DNA of 64,000 nt, taken from positions 43,813 to 107,812 of the forward strand of contig JBGCFG010000013.1 of NCBI GenBank assembly GCA_045106815.1. Reading direction: 5' to 3'. The stretch comes from JAUIAI01 sp045106815. GTDB lineage: Bacteria > Pseudomonadota > Gammaproteobacteria > Burkholderiales > Burkholderiaceae_E. The position numbers and the translations under genes were made by a program. Shown here piece by piece: positions 42,823 to 50,981 of this stretch. The stretch's first letter is position 1. Every line of letters begins with the position of its first letter. A model generated the notes under the pieces. That model did no database searches. It was not told where the DNA came from and saw nothing but the letters and a program-made list of their open reading frames with translations.

Positions 42823-44028
42823 ATGAACAGCATGAGTGGACCGCTTGAAGGTTTAAAGGTCTTGGACATTGCGACAATCATCGCCGGCCCATCGGCATCG
42901 AGCTTGCTCGCCGACTTCGGCGCGGATGTCTTAAAGGTGGAACTGCCTGAGCGCGGTGATGGTGCACGAAGTTTCCCACCCTTTAAAGATGGCAAGCCGC
43001 TTTGGTGGAAAGTCACCAATCGGGGCAAAGCCTTTATGACTCTAGATATGCGAAAGTCAGAAGGGGCTGAACTCCTGCTCAAAATGGTGCCGCAGTTTGA
43101 TGTATTGGTTGAGAACTTTCGCCCCGGCACGCTTGACCGTTGGGGGCTTGATAGGGCCACGCTGTGGGCGGCAAACCCGCAATTGACGATCTTGCGCGTG
43201 ACGGGGTTTGGACAGGATGGCCCATACAGAAACCGGGCAGGGTTTGCCCGCATGTTCGAGGCGATGGGGGGGCTGACGCACATTACGGGCGATCCTGATG
43301 GCGAACCAATGCATCCGGGTTATCCAGTTGCTGACAACGTAGGCGGTTTGTTTGGCGCGATTGGCATTCTTGCGGCCATGTTTCATCGCAGTCGCCATCC
43401 GGATAGCCCAGGCGAAGAGATCGATCTGGCACTCACCGAAGCCACAATGAAGCTGCTTGAGTTTCTGCCCATTGAATATCAGCAAACGGGCGCTGTCAGG
43501 GGGCGTTCTGGCAACGCCAATCAATACGCATCGCCAGCCGCCGTCTTTAAAACCCGCGACAATCGATGGGTTACGCTCGCCGGCAGCACGAATGCTTTGT
43601 TCGCGGCCAATTGCCGCGCGATAGCGCGCGCTGACCTAATCGCTGATCCGCGCTTTGAGACTAATGATCTGCGGGTCCGGCACGGGGATGAGTTAAACGC
43701 CGTATTTGCAGCCTGGTTCAGCGAGCATGATTGCGATGCTGCGCTGTCGGTGTTTGCTGATGCCGGTGGGACGGTCGCGCCAATCTATGACATCGCCCAA
43801 ATTATGGCCGACCCTCACGTACAGGCTCGTCAAGCCATTTGTGATGTACCGGACGATGACTTTGGCGCTGTGAAAATGACGAACGTTGTGCCGAGGTTTG
43901 CCAACAACCCTGGCCGCATCACCCATGCCGGTAAATCACTTGGCGCAGATACCTCCGCCGTTTTGAAAGATCGCTTTGGCCTATCTGATGCCGAGATTGC
44001 GTCACTGCGTGACGAGGGGGTGGTTTGA
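42823..44028 (+). CDS. CaiB/BaiF family III CoA-transferase
   Basis: A 401-residue enzyme. GLKVLDIATIIAGPSASSLLADFGADVLKVE is the family opening (about residues 10-40). PQFDVLVENFRPGTLDRWGL and ILRVTGFGQDGPYRNRAGF follow. The catalytic Asp is expected in the DSPGEEIDLALTEA segment near residue 200. It transfers CoA between a carboxylic acid and an acyl-CoA donor. It begins 23 bases after the HcnB-like gene and ends 16 before the NUDIX gene. The product of the dehydrogenase trio may be its substrate. Confidence 0.88.
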   Translation: MNSMSGPLEGLKVLDIATIIAGPSASSLLADFGADVLKVELPERGDGARSFPPFKDGKPLWWKVTNRGKAFMTLDMRKSEGAELLLKMVPQFDVLVENFRPGTLDRWGLDRATLWAANPQLTILRVTGFGQDGPYRNRAGFARMFEAMGGLTHITGDPDGEPMHPGYPVADNVGGLFGAIGILAAMFHRSRHPDSPGEEIDLALTEATMKLLEFLPIEYQQTGAVRGRSGNANQYASPAAVFKTRDNRWVTLAGSTNALFAANCRAIARADLIADPRFETNDLRVRHGDELNAVFAAWFSEHDCDAALSVFADAGGTVAPIYDIAQIMADPHVQARQAICDVPDDDFGAVKMTNVVPRFANNPGRITHAGKSLGADTSAVLKDRFGLSDAEIASLRDEGVV

Positions 44029-44044
44029 TGGCGCGCCAGAGCTG

Positions 44045-44716
44045 ATGCAATTGACCGATTCACTAAGAGAAGAGTTTGAGCGTTCACTCGCTGATTTTCC
44101 GGTCAGGCAAGTTTCCGCCGCTGCGGATGGTAAGCCTTTGAAAAGAGCCGCCGTTGCATTAACGATTGTGGATTTAGGGCACGGTGCTGACTTGAGCGGG
44201 TTTCCTGAGTTTTCTGAATGGCAGACACACAGTGCGATCGTGCTGACGCGACGGGCTGGTTCTTTGCGAAGCCATGCCGGCCAATGGGCATTGCCGGGCG
44301 GGCGACTTGACGCAGGTGAAAGCGTGCATGAGGCGGCGCTCAGGGAGTTGCGCGAGGAAGTAGGCTTGACTTGCGATGCTAGCGCTGTAGTGGGCCGACT
44401 CGATGACGTGGTTACGCGCTCTGGTTATCTGATGACACCGCTTGTTGTTTGGGCTGGTGCAACCCAAAATCTGACGCCGAATCCGGCTGAGGTAAGCAGC
44501 GCACACCGCATACCGCTTACGGAGTTGCTCAGGGAAGATGCACCAATCCTGAGTCCTTCTAGTGTCAGCGATAACCCGGAGCTCAGAATGCCTATCGGTG
44601 ACTCATGGGTGGCCGCACCAACGGCGAGCGTGCTCTATCAGTTTCGTGAGCTATGTCTGCTTGGGCGTCTAACCAGGGTCGACCAGTTTGAGCAGCCAAG
44701 ATTCACTTGGCGCTAG
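44045..44716 (+). CDS. NUDIX hydrolase (CoA-pyrophosphatase-like)
   Basis: About 223 residues from ATG 44045; the open frame begins at 43976, inside the CoA-transferase gene, but the homology starts later. The NUDIX box GGRLDAGESVHEAALRELREEVGL is complete, with GX5EX7REUXEEXG (the first 19 residues are GGRLDAGESVHEAALRELR). HSAIVLTRRAGSLRSHAGQW just before it matches the CoA-pyrophosphatase (NudL/NUDT8) UPF0035 pattern. That activity would fit next to a CoA-transferase. It is convergent with the LOV gene, with 12 bases between their stops. Confidence 0.85.
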   Translation: MQLTDSLREEFERSLADFPVRQVSAAADGKPLKRAAVALTIVDLGHGADLSGFPEFSEWQTHSAIVLTRRAGSLRSHAGQWALPGGRLDAGESVHEAALRELREEVGLTCDASAVVGRLDDVVTRSGYLMTPLVVWAGATQNLTPNPAEVSSAHRIPLTELLREDAPILSPSSVSDNPELRMPIGDSWVAAPTASVLYQFRELCLLGRLTRVDQFEQPRFTWR

Positions 44717-44728
44717 CGCGCTGCGAGG

Positions 44729-45310
44729 TCAAGAGCGTTGAGCGACATGGGCCAGCGTTTGAGTCGTGATCAAACAACTTTGCACGGCCAATGCGAAGGC
44801 ACTCGACAGTGCATTGCGTTGACGCGCTAGGAGTTCATGCTTAGTGAGGACTGTTGAGTGCGTCTCGCCGCTGGTTCTTACCCCCGCGGTATCTATCGAG
44901 TCAGGGTCGATTTCATGACTGATGTCGAACTGCATGCCAATTAAAAGTATCGGCCCATTTTGACTGGCACGAACTGTCGACAGATAAATCTGGTTCGTAA
45001 ACGGCTCGCCTGATTTTTTAAAGTTCTTGACTGTTACGTCGCAATAGCCGCGCTCACGAATCGTGTCGCGCATGGTCGAGGCGGCAATCTGAGGCCGCTC
45101 TTCGCTTTGGAGAAATCGGCAGTTGCGACCAAGCGTTTCTTCCTGGGAATATCCAGTCAATTTGAAGAACGCATGGTTCGCGGCAACGATCGGCGTATCG
45201 GGAAGATCGGGCGACGCAATCGTGACGCACGCCTGGCTTTTCTGGACGAGTCTAAGAACCTGTTCACTTAGCATGTTGTTCTGCGCGGTGCTCGTTGCAC
45301 TCGCGTGCAA
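44729..45310 (-). CDS. Short LOV-domain blue-light photoreceptor
   Basis: A 193-residue protein with one PAS/LOV domain at about 25-130. GRNCRFLQ (residues 61-68) is the LOV signature GXNCRFLQ, with photoactive Cys-64 for the flavin adduct. IVAANHAFFKLTGYS precedes it, then NFKKSGEPFTNQIYLSTV with the flavin-binding Asn, and IGMQFDIS with the Gln that rotates upon adduct formation. About 60 C-terminal residues form an alpha-helical tail without an effector domain. Short LOV proteins of this type act through dimerisation. It follows the TRAP-type binding protein gene on the same strand after about 150 bases. Confidence 0.85.
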   Translation of the reverse strand: MHASATSTAQNNMLSEQVLRLVQKSQACVTIASPDLPDTPIVAANHAFFKLTGYSQEETLGRNCRFLQSEERPQIAASTMRDTIRERGYCDVTVKNFKKSGEPFTNQIYLSTVRASQNGPILLIGMQFDISHEIDPDSIDTAGVRTSGETHSTVLTKHELLARQRNALSSAFALAVQSCLITTQTLAHVAQRS

Positions 45311-45457
45311 ATTTCTGGCGGTTGAGAGTATGCCAAATACCGCTCACGATGGGTCAGATAGTCGCTCTCGTTGTTTTGCCTGACCGGTTTGTCCAGCAAA
45401 CGTCAGCCCTGGGGTGGAACAGACGGTAGGCAGAACTGTGGCACCCTGTGTCGTCAC

Positions 45458-46492
45458 TCAGGGCGAAGAAACTGGTACATCCAATGCCTGGAACACCGGC
45501 GCCAGAGCGGGGTGCCGCGCGACGAGCTTCGATGCCGTCGCCCGCCAACTTGCGCGAGCATTCTCAACAACCGCTTCTGGCCATGGCGTGACAACCGTGC
45601 CGCCTGGCCCTTGCGAGCGAATGTCGGCAAGGGTGCTGTCGGCATGTAGCGGGGCGGGTGCCTTGTTAAGGGCTTGGCAGGCGGTTTCAATCACGGCGCG
45701 ATTGGCACTGGAATACGCCTGCCAGGGTTCAAGGCCAATAAGCAACAGAGCAAACGCGCTCGTGGTTTCCCATGAAGGGTAGTAAAGATAGCTGGAGACC
45801 TGAGCGAACCCAGCGCGAGCAGCCATGGCCGGATTGTTTGAGACAAGCAAGTCAGCTACGCCGGTGGCGTAACCCATATATAGATCGGCTGGCGGCAGCT
45901 TGCGCGTGAGAAATCCCAGTGCCTGATAGGTTTCTTCAGCCAGCCCTTTGACGTGCAACGTTAAGAGGTGGGGTTGTACCGGTTGAGGAAGTTCCTCTCT
46001 GGCAAACACGGCTGACGTTCGCTCACTGTGCCCGCAGATGATTGGGTGGGCGCCAATGGTGCTGAATGCTTGCTGAAGGGTTTCGCGTCCGGCCGGTCGT
46101 GCTGCCCAAGCCTTGATCTCTTGCGCGGCGGGACCAAACGGCAGCCCGCCCAATACTTGCGCCAGAGCTGGCCGCATGCCAAGGCTGGTTGGGTCGATGA
46201 GCGCGCCATCAAGGCTGCCGCGCTTAATCAATGCAAGCATTTGTCCAGAAGACGCTCCAATGGCCTTACGACTGGTTCGCAGCCGAATACCCTTCATTGA
46301 CGCGGCTTTGAGTGTCTTCATCAGTGCGCCGAGCTGAGCACCAAATAGAGGGTCCGCCGGATGGAAGCCAGATGCGATTTCAAACCGTGCGGGTCTGGCT
46401 TGCGCCTCGGTCATTTGCCCAAAAGACACCGTGAATAGAAATGTATAAACAAGGCAGCAGGTGGCGCGCCAAATAGCACCACACGCAGGCAT
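45458..46492 (-). CDS. Solo TRAP-type solute-binding protein
   Basis: About 344 residues from ATG 46492 (AGGGA upstream); the open frame runs to 46570. A signal peptide with two Cys before the core ends near EAQA. The mature part resembles DctP-type proteins: FEIASGFHPADPLFGAQLGA, QMLALIKRGSLDGALI and YLYYPSWETTSAFALLLIG, the last being the end motif of mannitol/chloroaromatic-type TRAP binding proteins. Family sequence is strongly diverged and no permease genes adjoin, so it may serve a transporter elsewhere (perhaps dctQM at 50-52 kb) or act as a sensor component. Confidence 0.65.
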   Translation of the reverse strand: MPACGAIWRATCCLVYTFLFTVSFGQMTEAQARPARFEIASGFHPADPLFGAQLGALMKTLKAASMKGIRLRTSRKAIGASSGQMLALIKRGSLDGALIDPTSLGMRPALAQVLGGLPFGPAAQEIKAWAARPAGRETLQQAFSTIGAHPIICGHSERTSAVFAREELPQPVQPHLLTLHVKGLAEETYQALGFLTRKLPPADLYMGYATGVADLLVSNNPAMAARAGFAQVSSYLYYPSWETTSAFALLLIGLEPWQAYSSANRAVIETACQALNKAPAPLHADSTLADIRSQGPGGTVVTPWPEAVVENARASWRATASKLVARHPALAPVFQALDVPVSSP

Positions 46493-46681
46493 TCTCGTTC
46501 CCTGGCGCAGGCGAATTGCCAATCGGTCCGTGAGCCATACAAACAATGACCTGTTTTGCCCTTCCAGCATGATGCGGAATCCTCAATATCGATGAAGCGG
46601 CTTTTTCGCCGTTTACCACTTGACCTTCCAGTGGCAGTAAACAATAGAGTAAGCTTAGTCTGAATCGAACAGGTTGAACCT

Positions 46682-47302
46682 ATGGCCGGTTGCTGTGACC
46701 ACAACGTAAGCTTTGACGGCGTATCCGCTGACTACAAGCGGCGACTCTGGATTGTCATCTTGCTGAACGCGACCATGTTCGTGGTTGAGATGAGCGCCGG
46801 CAGACTCGCCCAGTCGCAGGCGTTGCAGGCCGATGCGCTCGATTTTCTGGGCGATGCACTGACCTACGGTTTATCGCTCGCCGTTATTGGTGCGTCGCTA
46901 CAAGTGCGCTCGAGTGCGGCACTGTTCAAAGGTTTCACACTTTTGCTGGTGGGCTTGTGGGTGTTCGCGTCAACGATCTACCGGGTGATTTACACCACTG
47001 TGCCAACGGCAGAGCTGATGGGATGGATCGGCGCGCTGGCGTTGCTGGTCAATTGCATCAGCGTGGCTTTGCTGGTGCGCTACAAAGATGGCGATGCCAA
47101 CGTGCGATCGGTCTGGCTCTGCTCACGTAATGATGCGATTGGCAATGTCGCAGTCTTGATCGCAGCGGCAGGCGTATGGGGCACCGCAACGGGTTGGCCT
47201 GATGTCATTGTGGCCGGCATTATGGCCACGCTCTTTTTGAGCTCCGCGTTTCAGATCATTTCCCAGGCGCTGCGTGAGCGGCGGACGCTCTCCTTGACTT
47301 AG
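46682..47302 (+). CDS. CDF-like cation transporter, membrane part only
   Basis: A 206-residue protein with six membrane segments. LQADALDFLGDALTYGLSLA and WLCSRNDAIGNVAVLIAA are the two half-sites that in cation-diffusion facilitators hold the transport metal. Here they read D-x3-D and N-D, with the usual second-half H-x3-D replaced by N-D-x3-N. The N-terminus MAGCCDHN could bind metal. The C-terminal cytoplasmic metal-sensing domain (about 90 residues) is absent. Such short forms occur in bacteria as putative Co/Zn/Cd exporters. It is divergent from the TRAP-like binding protein gene. Confidence 0.78.
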   Translation: MAGCCDHNVSFDGVSADYKRRLWIVILLNATMFVVEMSAGRLAQSQALQADALDFLGDALTYGLSLAVIGASLQVRSSAALFKGFTLLLVGLWVFASTIYRVIYTTVPTAELMGWIGALALLVNCISVALLVRYKDGDANVRSVWLCSRNDAIGNVAVLIAAAGVWGTATGWPDVIVAGIMATLFLSSAFQIISQALRERRTLSLT

Positions 47303-47366
47303 AGCGTTAAGTGCTGGAGCCTTTAGCGGTTACTCATTCACTAACTGCTTTAAAGGTTTAATCACC

Positions 47367-49067
47367 ATGGGAACCCTCAACGGCGCAGACGCCCTCGTCA
47401 GGATGCTGCAACTCAACGGCGTCAAACAAGTTTTTGGCCTGTGTGGCGATACCAGTCTACCGTTCTACGATGCCATGGCACGACTTGATCACGGCATTGA
47501 CCACTTACTGGCCCGAGATGAGCGTAGTGCCGCCTACATGGCTGACGGTTATGCGAGAGTCACTGGCAAGGTAGGCGTTTGTGAAGGTCCCAGCGGAGGT
47601 GGCGCCACATACCTGCTGCCCGGACTCGTTGAGGCCAATGAATCGTCAATTGCGGTGCTGGGAATCACCAGTGATGTCTCAGTTGGCTCGCGCGGCAAGT
47701 TTCCACTCACTGAACTTGATCAGCAATCGCTCTATCGCCCACTCACCAAGTGGAACACCACGGTCGATCGGGTAGATCAAATTCCACAAGTGGTGCGTAG
47801 TGCCTTTCGCGCGATGACCACCGGGCGGCCAGGCGCCGCTCATATCTGCCTGCCCTACGACGTACAGAAGCACGAAACTGACGAGTCAGATTTATGGTCG
47901 CAACCGGGGCATGGCGCTTTTCCATCAGGAAGAAGTGCACCAGACCCGCAAGCGCTTGAAGCGGCTGCAAGTGCGCTGCTGGCGGCTCGCTCGCCTGTCT
48001 TAATTTGTGGCGGCGGCGTTATCCTGGCCAGCGCGATGGCTGAGTTGGAAACGCTGGCCAGCTTGCTGAACGCGCCGGTCTGTACAACGGTCTCGGGGCT
48101 CGGAGTTTTACCTGCGAGTCATCCATTGAACGCTGGCGTGGTCGGCACTAATGGGGGCGTCGACGCGACCCGAGAGGTTGTTGCCCAGGCAGATCTGGTG
48201 TTTTTCATTGGCGCGCGCGCCGGATCGACCACAACAGAGCATTGGCAAATGCCGCAGCGCGACACGACGATTCTGCATCTCGATGTTGATGGCATGACCA
48301 TCTCAACTAACTATCGTACAGACGTTGCGATGGTGGGCGACGCAAAGCTGGGCCTGGCGAGTCTGGTCAATGAACTTAACGATCAGGCAGCCACAAGTGA
48401 GCGCCCCACCGATACCGTCGATGGTGGCGCGATTGTTGCGCGGGCCCGCCGAACCAAAGCAGATTTTTTGGCGTCACTTGCAGCCTCGGCGAGTAAGCCA
48501 ATCTGCCCTGAGCTGGTTGTTCAAAGCCTGAATCAGCTGCTCCCCCCGGAGGCGATCGTGGTCGCTGACCCCGGCACGCCGTGTCCTTATTTATCAGCCT
48601 ACTTCGACCCGCCGCAAGCAGGCCGTTACTTCATGACAAACCGCGCGCACGGGGCGCTTGGCTTCTCGCTGCCAGCGGCAATTGGTGCGTCTGTCGGCCG
48701 ACCTGACGCTATGGTTGTGTCAGTGATGGGCGATGGAAGCTTCGGTTTTGCGTGTGGTGAGCTTGAGACCTTGGTGCGACGAGGTATACCGGTCAAGATG
48801 ATTGTCTTCTCAAACTCGGTCTTTGGCTGGATCAAAGCGAGTCAGCAAAGCGGCTACAACAAGCGCTATTTCTCGGTTGATTTCACTGAAACCAACCACG
48901 CGAGGGTGGCAGAGGCGTTTGGTATTAAGTCGTGGCGCGTAGAAGAGCCGGCCGATGTCAAGACAGCGATTCAGCAGGCACTTGCTCATGACGGCCCGGC
49001 GCTAGTTGACATAATTTCACAGCAACTTCAAGACACTGAAGTGCCGGTGAGTCAGTGGATGGGCTAG
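47367..49067 (+). CDS. Thiamine diphosphate-dependent enzyme (acetolactate synthase-like)
   Basis: A 566-residue ThDP enzyme of three domains. The catalytic Glu is in LLARDERSAAYMADGYAR (about 50). The central domain has LICGGGVILASAMAELETL. VMGDGSFGF, with a later Asn, is the GDG-x25-N motif for ThDP and Mg. NRAHGALGFSLPAAIGA binds the pyrimidine. The FAD-site residues of acetolactate synthase are not obvious, so a decarboxylase or lyase acting on a 2-oxo acid is equally likely. It is 130 bases before dctPQM, which may import its substrate. Confidence 0.83.
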   Translation: MGTLNGADALVRMLQLNGVKQVFGLCGDTSLPFYDAMARLDHGIDHLLARDERSAAYMADGYARVTGKVGVCEGPSGGGATYLLPGLVEANESSIAVLGITSDVSVGSRGKFPLTELDQQSLYRPLTKWNTTVDRVDQIPQVVRSAFRAMTTGRPGAAHICLPYDVQKHETDESDLWSQPGHGAFPSGRSAPDPQALEAAASALLAARSPVLICGGGVILASAMAELETLASLLNAPVCTTVSGLGVLPASHPLNAGVVGTNGGVDATREVVAQADLVFFIGARAGSTTTEHWQMPQRDTTILHLDVDGMTISTNYRTDVAMVGDAKLGLASLVNELNDQAATSERPTDTVDGGAIVARARRTKADFLASLAASASKPICPELVVQSLNQLLPPEAIVVADPGTPCPYLSAYFDPPQAGRYFMTNRAHGALGFSLPAAIGASVGRPDAMVVSVMGDGSFGFACGELETLVRRGIPVKMIVFSNSVFGWIKASQQSGYNKRYFSVDFTETNHARVAEAFGIKSWRVEEPADVKTAIQQALAHDGPALVDIISQQLQDTEVPVSQWMG

Positions 49068-49199
49068 CGCTCAGGACGCATTTCAGTTGCGTTGCAACAT
49101 CAAAGATCAGGCTCATGAACCCGCGCGTGTCCACGAGTCTGTTAGATTCCCGTTAGCTACACACACCGGTGACCGGTTCCAATCAGGAGACATGACTTA

Positions 49200-50252
49200 A
49201 TGAAGACTGTTCAACTTACACTGCTGGCCGCTGCGGTCGGCGTTTCAGTAGCCCTCACACCTGCTCTCGTCACGCCGGCGAATGCTGCAGAGGTTGACGG
49301 GCCGAAAGTTCGCTGGAAAGCGAACGTATGGGGTAAGCGCCGCGCGTTTACTGAAGATCTTGAAGCGTACTCAAAGTATGTTGATGAGAAAACCGGCGGC
49401 AAGTTCAAGATCAAGATTTTTTACGGTGATCAGCTTGGCGGCAAGAAGCAGAATCTCGACAACGTAAAAGCCGGTGTGTTTGAAATGGCCAAGGTTTGCT
49501 GGGCGTATCACCCCGGCAAGAACCAGTCGAGCACTGTGCTGAATCTGCCGTTCCTACCTGTTACCAATTTTGATGTGCAGCGGTCGGTCTATGAGGCTGT
49601 GTACCGCCACCCCATCGTTGGCAAAGAGCTCGCATCCAAATGGGACATTTTTGTTTTGTCCAGCTCGCAGCTGCCGCAGTATGAGTTCATGGGTAAGGGC
49701 AAGCCACCTGCAACGCTTGAAGACTGGGACGGCATGACGGTTCGAGCATTGGGTGGCTTAGCCGATGCGATGCGGGCATTGGGGGCCAGCAACTCGACAA
49801 TGACTGCCACTGAGGTCTATCAGGCTATTGATCGCGGTGCGGTTCAGGCAGTTTCCTTTCCGTTTTCATACGCGCACGCCGCGTTTAAGATCGATGAGGT
49901 TGCTGAGTGGTACACCATCAATCTCTCACCAGGCTCGAATGACTGCCCCAATATCGTGAGCGCCAAGGCCTATGAGGCGCTGCCCCCGCAGTACAAGCAA
50001 CTCATGACCGAAGCCAAAGAAAAAGCGTATGAAGCGCTCAAAGCCGCATACGCCAAAAAAGATGATGAGCTCATCCCGAAGTGGCGCAAGCAAATGACCG
50101 AAGTCAAGTACAGCGATGCCGAGTTGGCGAAATTCCGCGAAGTGGGCGGTAAGCCAGTCTATGACAAATGGGTCGCAGACAACAAAGACAAGTTCGACTC
50201 TGCAGCACTGCTGGACTTTGTGATGAAAACAGCGAAGGAAGCGGCTCAGTAG
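49200..50252 (+). CDS. dctP: TRAP transporter solute-binding protein
   Basis: A 350-residue periplasmic protein with a signal peptide ending near PANAAE (about 31). KWKANVWGKRRAFTEDLEAY is replaced here by WKANVWGKRRAF, then FKIKIFYGDQLGGKKQNLDN, the ligand-loop motif of DctP. GMTVRALGGLADAMRALGA holds the conserved Arg that pairs with a substrate carboxylate. The solute is thus an organic or keto acid. It is separated from dctQ by a hairpin at 50284, which explains the usual excess of binding protein over permease. Confidence 0.9.
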   Translation: MKTVQLTLLAAAVGVSVALTPALVTPANAAEVDGPKVRWKANVWGKRRAFTEDLEAYSKYVDEKTGGKFKIKIFYGDQLGGKKQNLDNVKAGVFEMAKVCWAYHPGKNQSSTVLNLPFLPVTNFDVQRSVYEAVYRHPIVGKELASKWDIFVLSSSQLPQYEFMGKGKPPATLEDWDGMTVRALGGLADAMRALGASNSTMTATEVYQAIDRGAVQAVSFPFSYAHAAFKIDEVAEWYTINLSPGSNDCPNIVSAKAYEALPPQYKQLMTEAKEKAYEALKAAYAKKDDELIPKWRKQMTEVKYSDAELAKFREVGGKPVYDKWVADNKDKFDSAALLDFVMKTAKEAAQ

Positions 50253-50283
50253 CGCTTAATAATGTTGTTTCAAGCTTAAGATC

Positions 50284-50318
50284 AACGCATTGGGGCATTT
50301 TGCTTCAATGCGTTTTTT
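50284..50318 (+). terminator. Attenuating terminator between dctP and dctQ
   Basis: AACGCATTG pairs perfectly with CAATGCGTT over 9 bp (loop 13 bases), followed by TTTTG and another T-run. It is a textbook intrinsic terminator within the operon. Partial termination here would keep binding protein levels above the permease. Confidence 0.8.
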
Positions 50319-50342
50319 GTTTTTTGGGAAGTGGGGGAGTGT

Positions 50343-50981
50343 ATGGCTGCTGAATCAGACAAGACTGAATCAGACAGGAGCTTGCTGGCACGTCTTGATG
50401 CGCGCCTGACAAGTGTTGAGGATGGCCTGTCGTTTATTGCAGCGTTGTTCATTCTCGGGCTCATGGTGTTGGGCGCCATCAATGTGATTGGTCGTAAGCT
50501 GGGCATGCCGGTTTGGGGCTACAACGACATTGTGGTGCTTAGCATGGTGTCCTTCGCATTCCTGTCGATCTCTGCGATGCAAAGGGTGGGTGGTCACATC
50601 CGCATGGAGTTGTTGGTGCGGCGTCTGAGCGGCCGTACGCTTTGGCTAGCCGAGTTTGTTGGCACGCTTGTGGCCATATTCATCATTAGCATCCTGATCT
50701 ACTACAGCTATCTCGCGTTTGGGCGTGCGTTCACGCTAGGCGACTCAACGATGGATCGCGAGATTCCAACCTGGCCCTCCAAGATCTGGGTACCGATCTC
50801 GTTCGCTGTGCTGCTCGCACGATTGTTTTTGCAAGCCTGGGGCTATACCCGTCTCATTATTGATCCCAACCGGGAGCCGATTGCAGTGCCATTGCTGCAC
50901 GAGGTTGACGAAATGGCAGACAAAGAAATTAAAGACACCTTCGGCGATGCGGCCGACAACTCGCCAGCAAGGGCTAACTGA
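50343..50981 (+). CDS. dctQ: TRAP transporter small permease subunit
   Basis: About 212 residues from ATG 50343. There are four membrane helices (FIAALFILGLMVLGAIN first). GMPVWGYNDIVVLSMVSFAFLSI and MQRVGGHIRMELLV are the typical DctQ signatures. The C-terminal tail is acidic. Its TGA overlaps the dctM ATG (TGATG), so the two membrane subunits are coupled. It forms the membrane part of a sodium-driven TRAP uptake system with dctM. Confidence 0.88.
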   Translation: MAAESDKTESDRSLLARLDARLTSVEDGLSFIAALFILGLMVLGAINVIGRKLGMPVWGYNDIVVLSMVSFAFLSISAMQRVGGHIRMELLVRRLSGRTLWLAEFVGTLVAIFIISILIYYSYLAFGRAFTLGDSTMDREIPTWPSKIWVPISFAVLLARLFLQAWGYTRLIIDPNREPIAVPLLHEVDEMADKEIKDTFGDAADNSPARAN

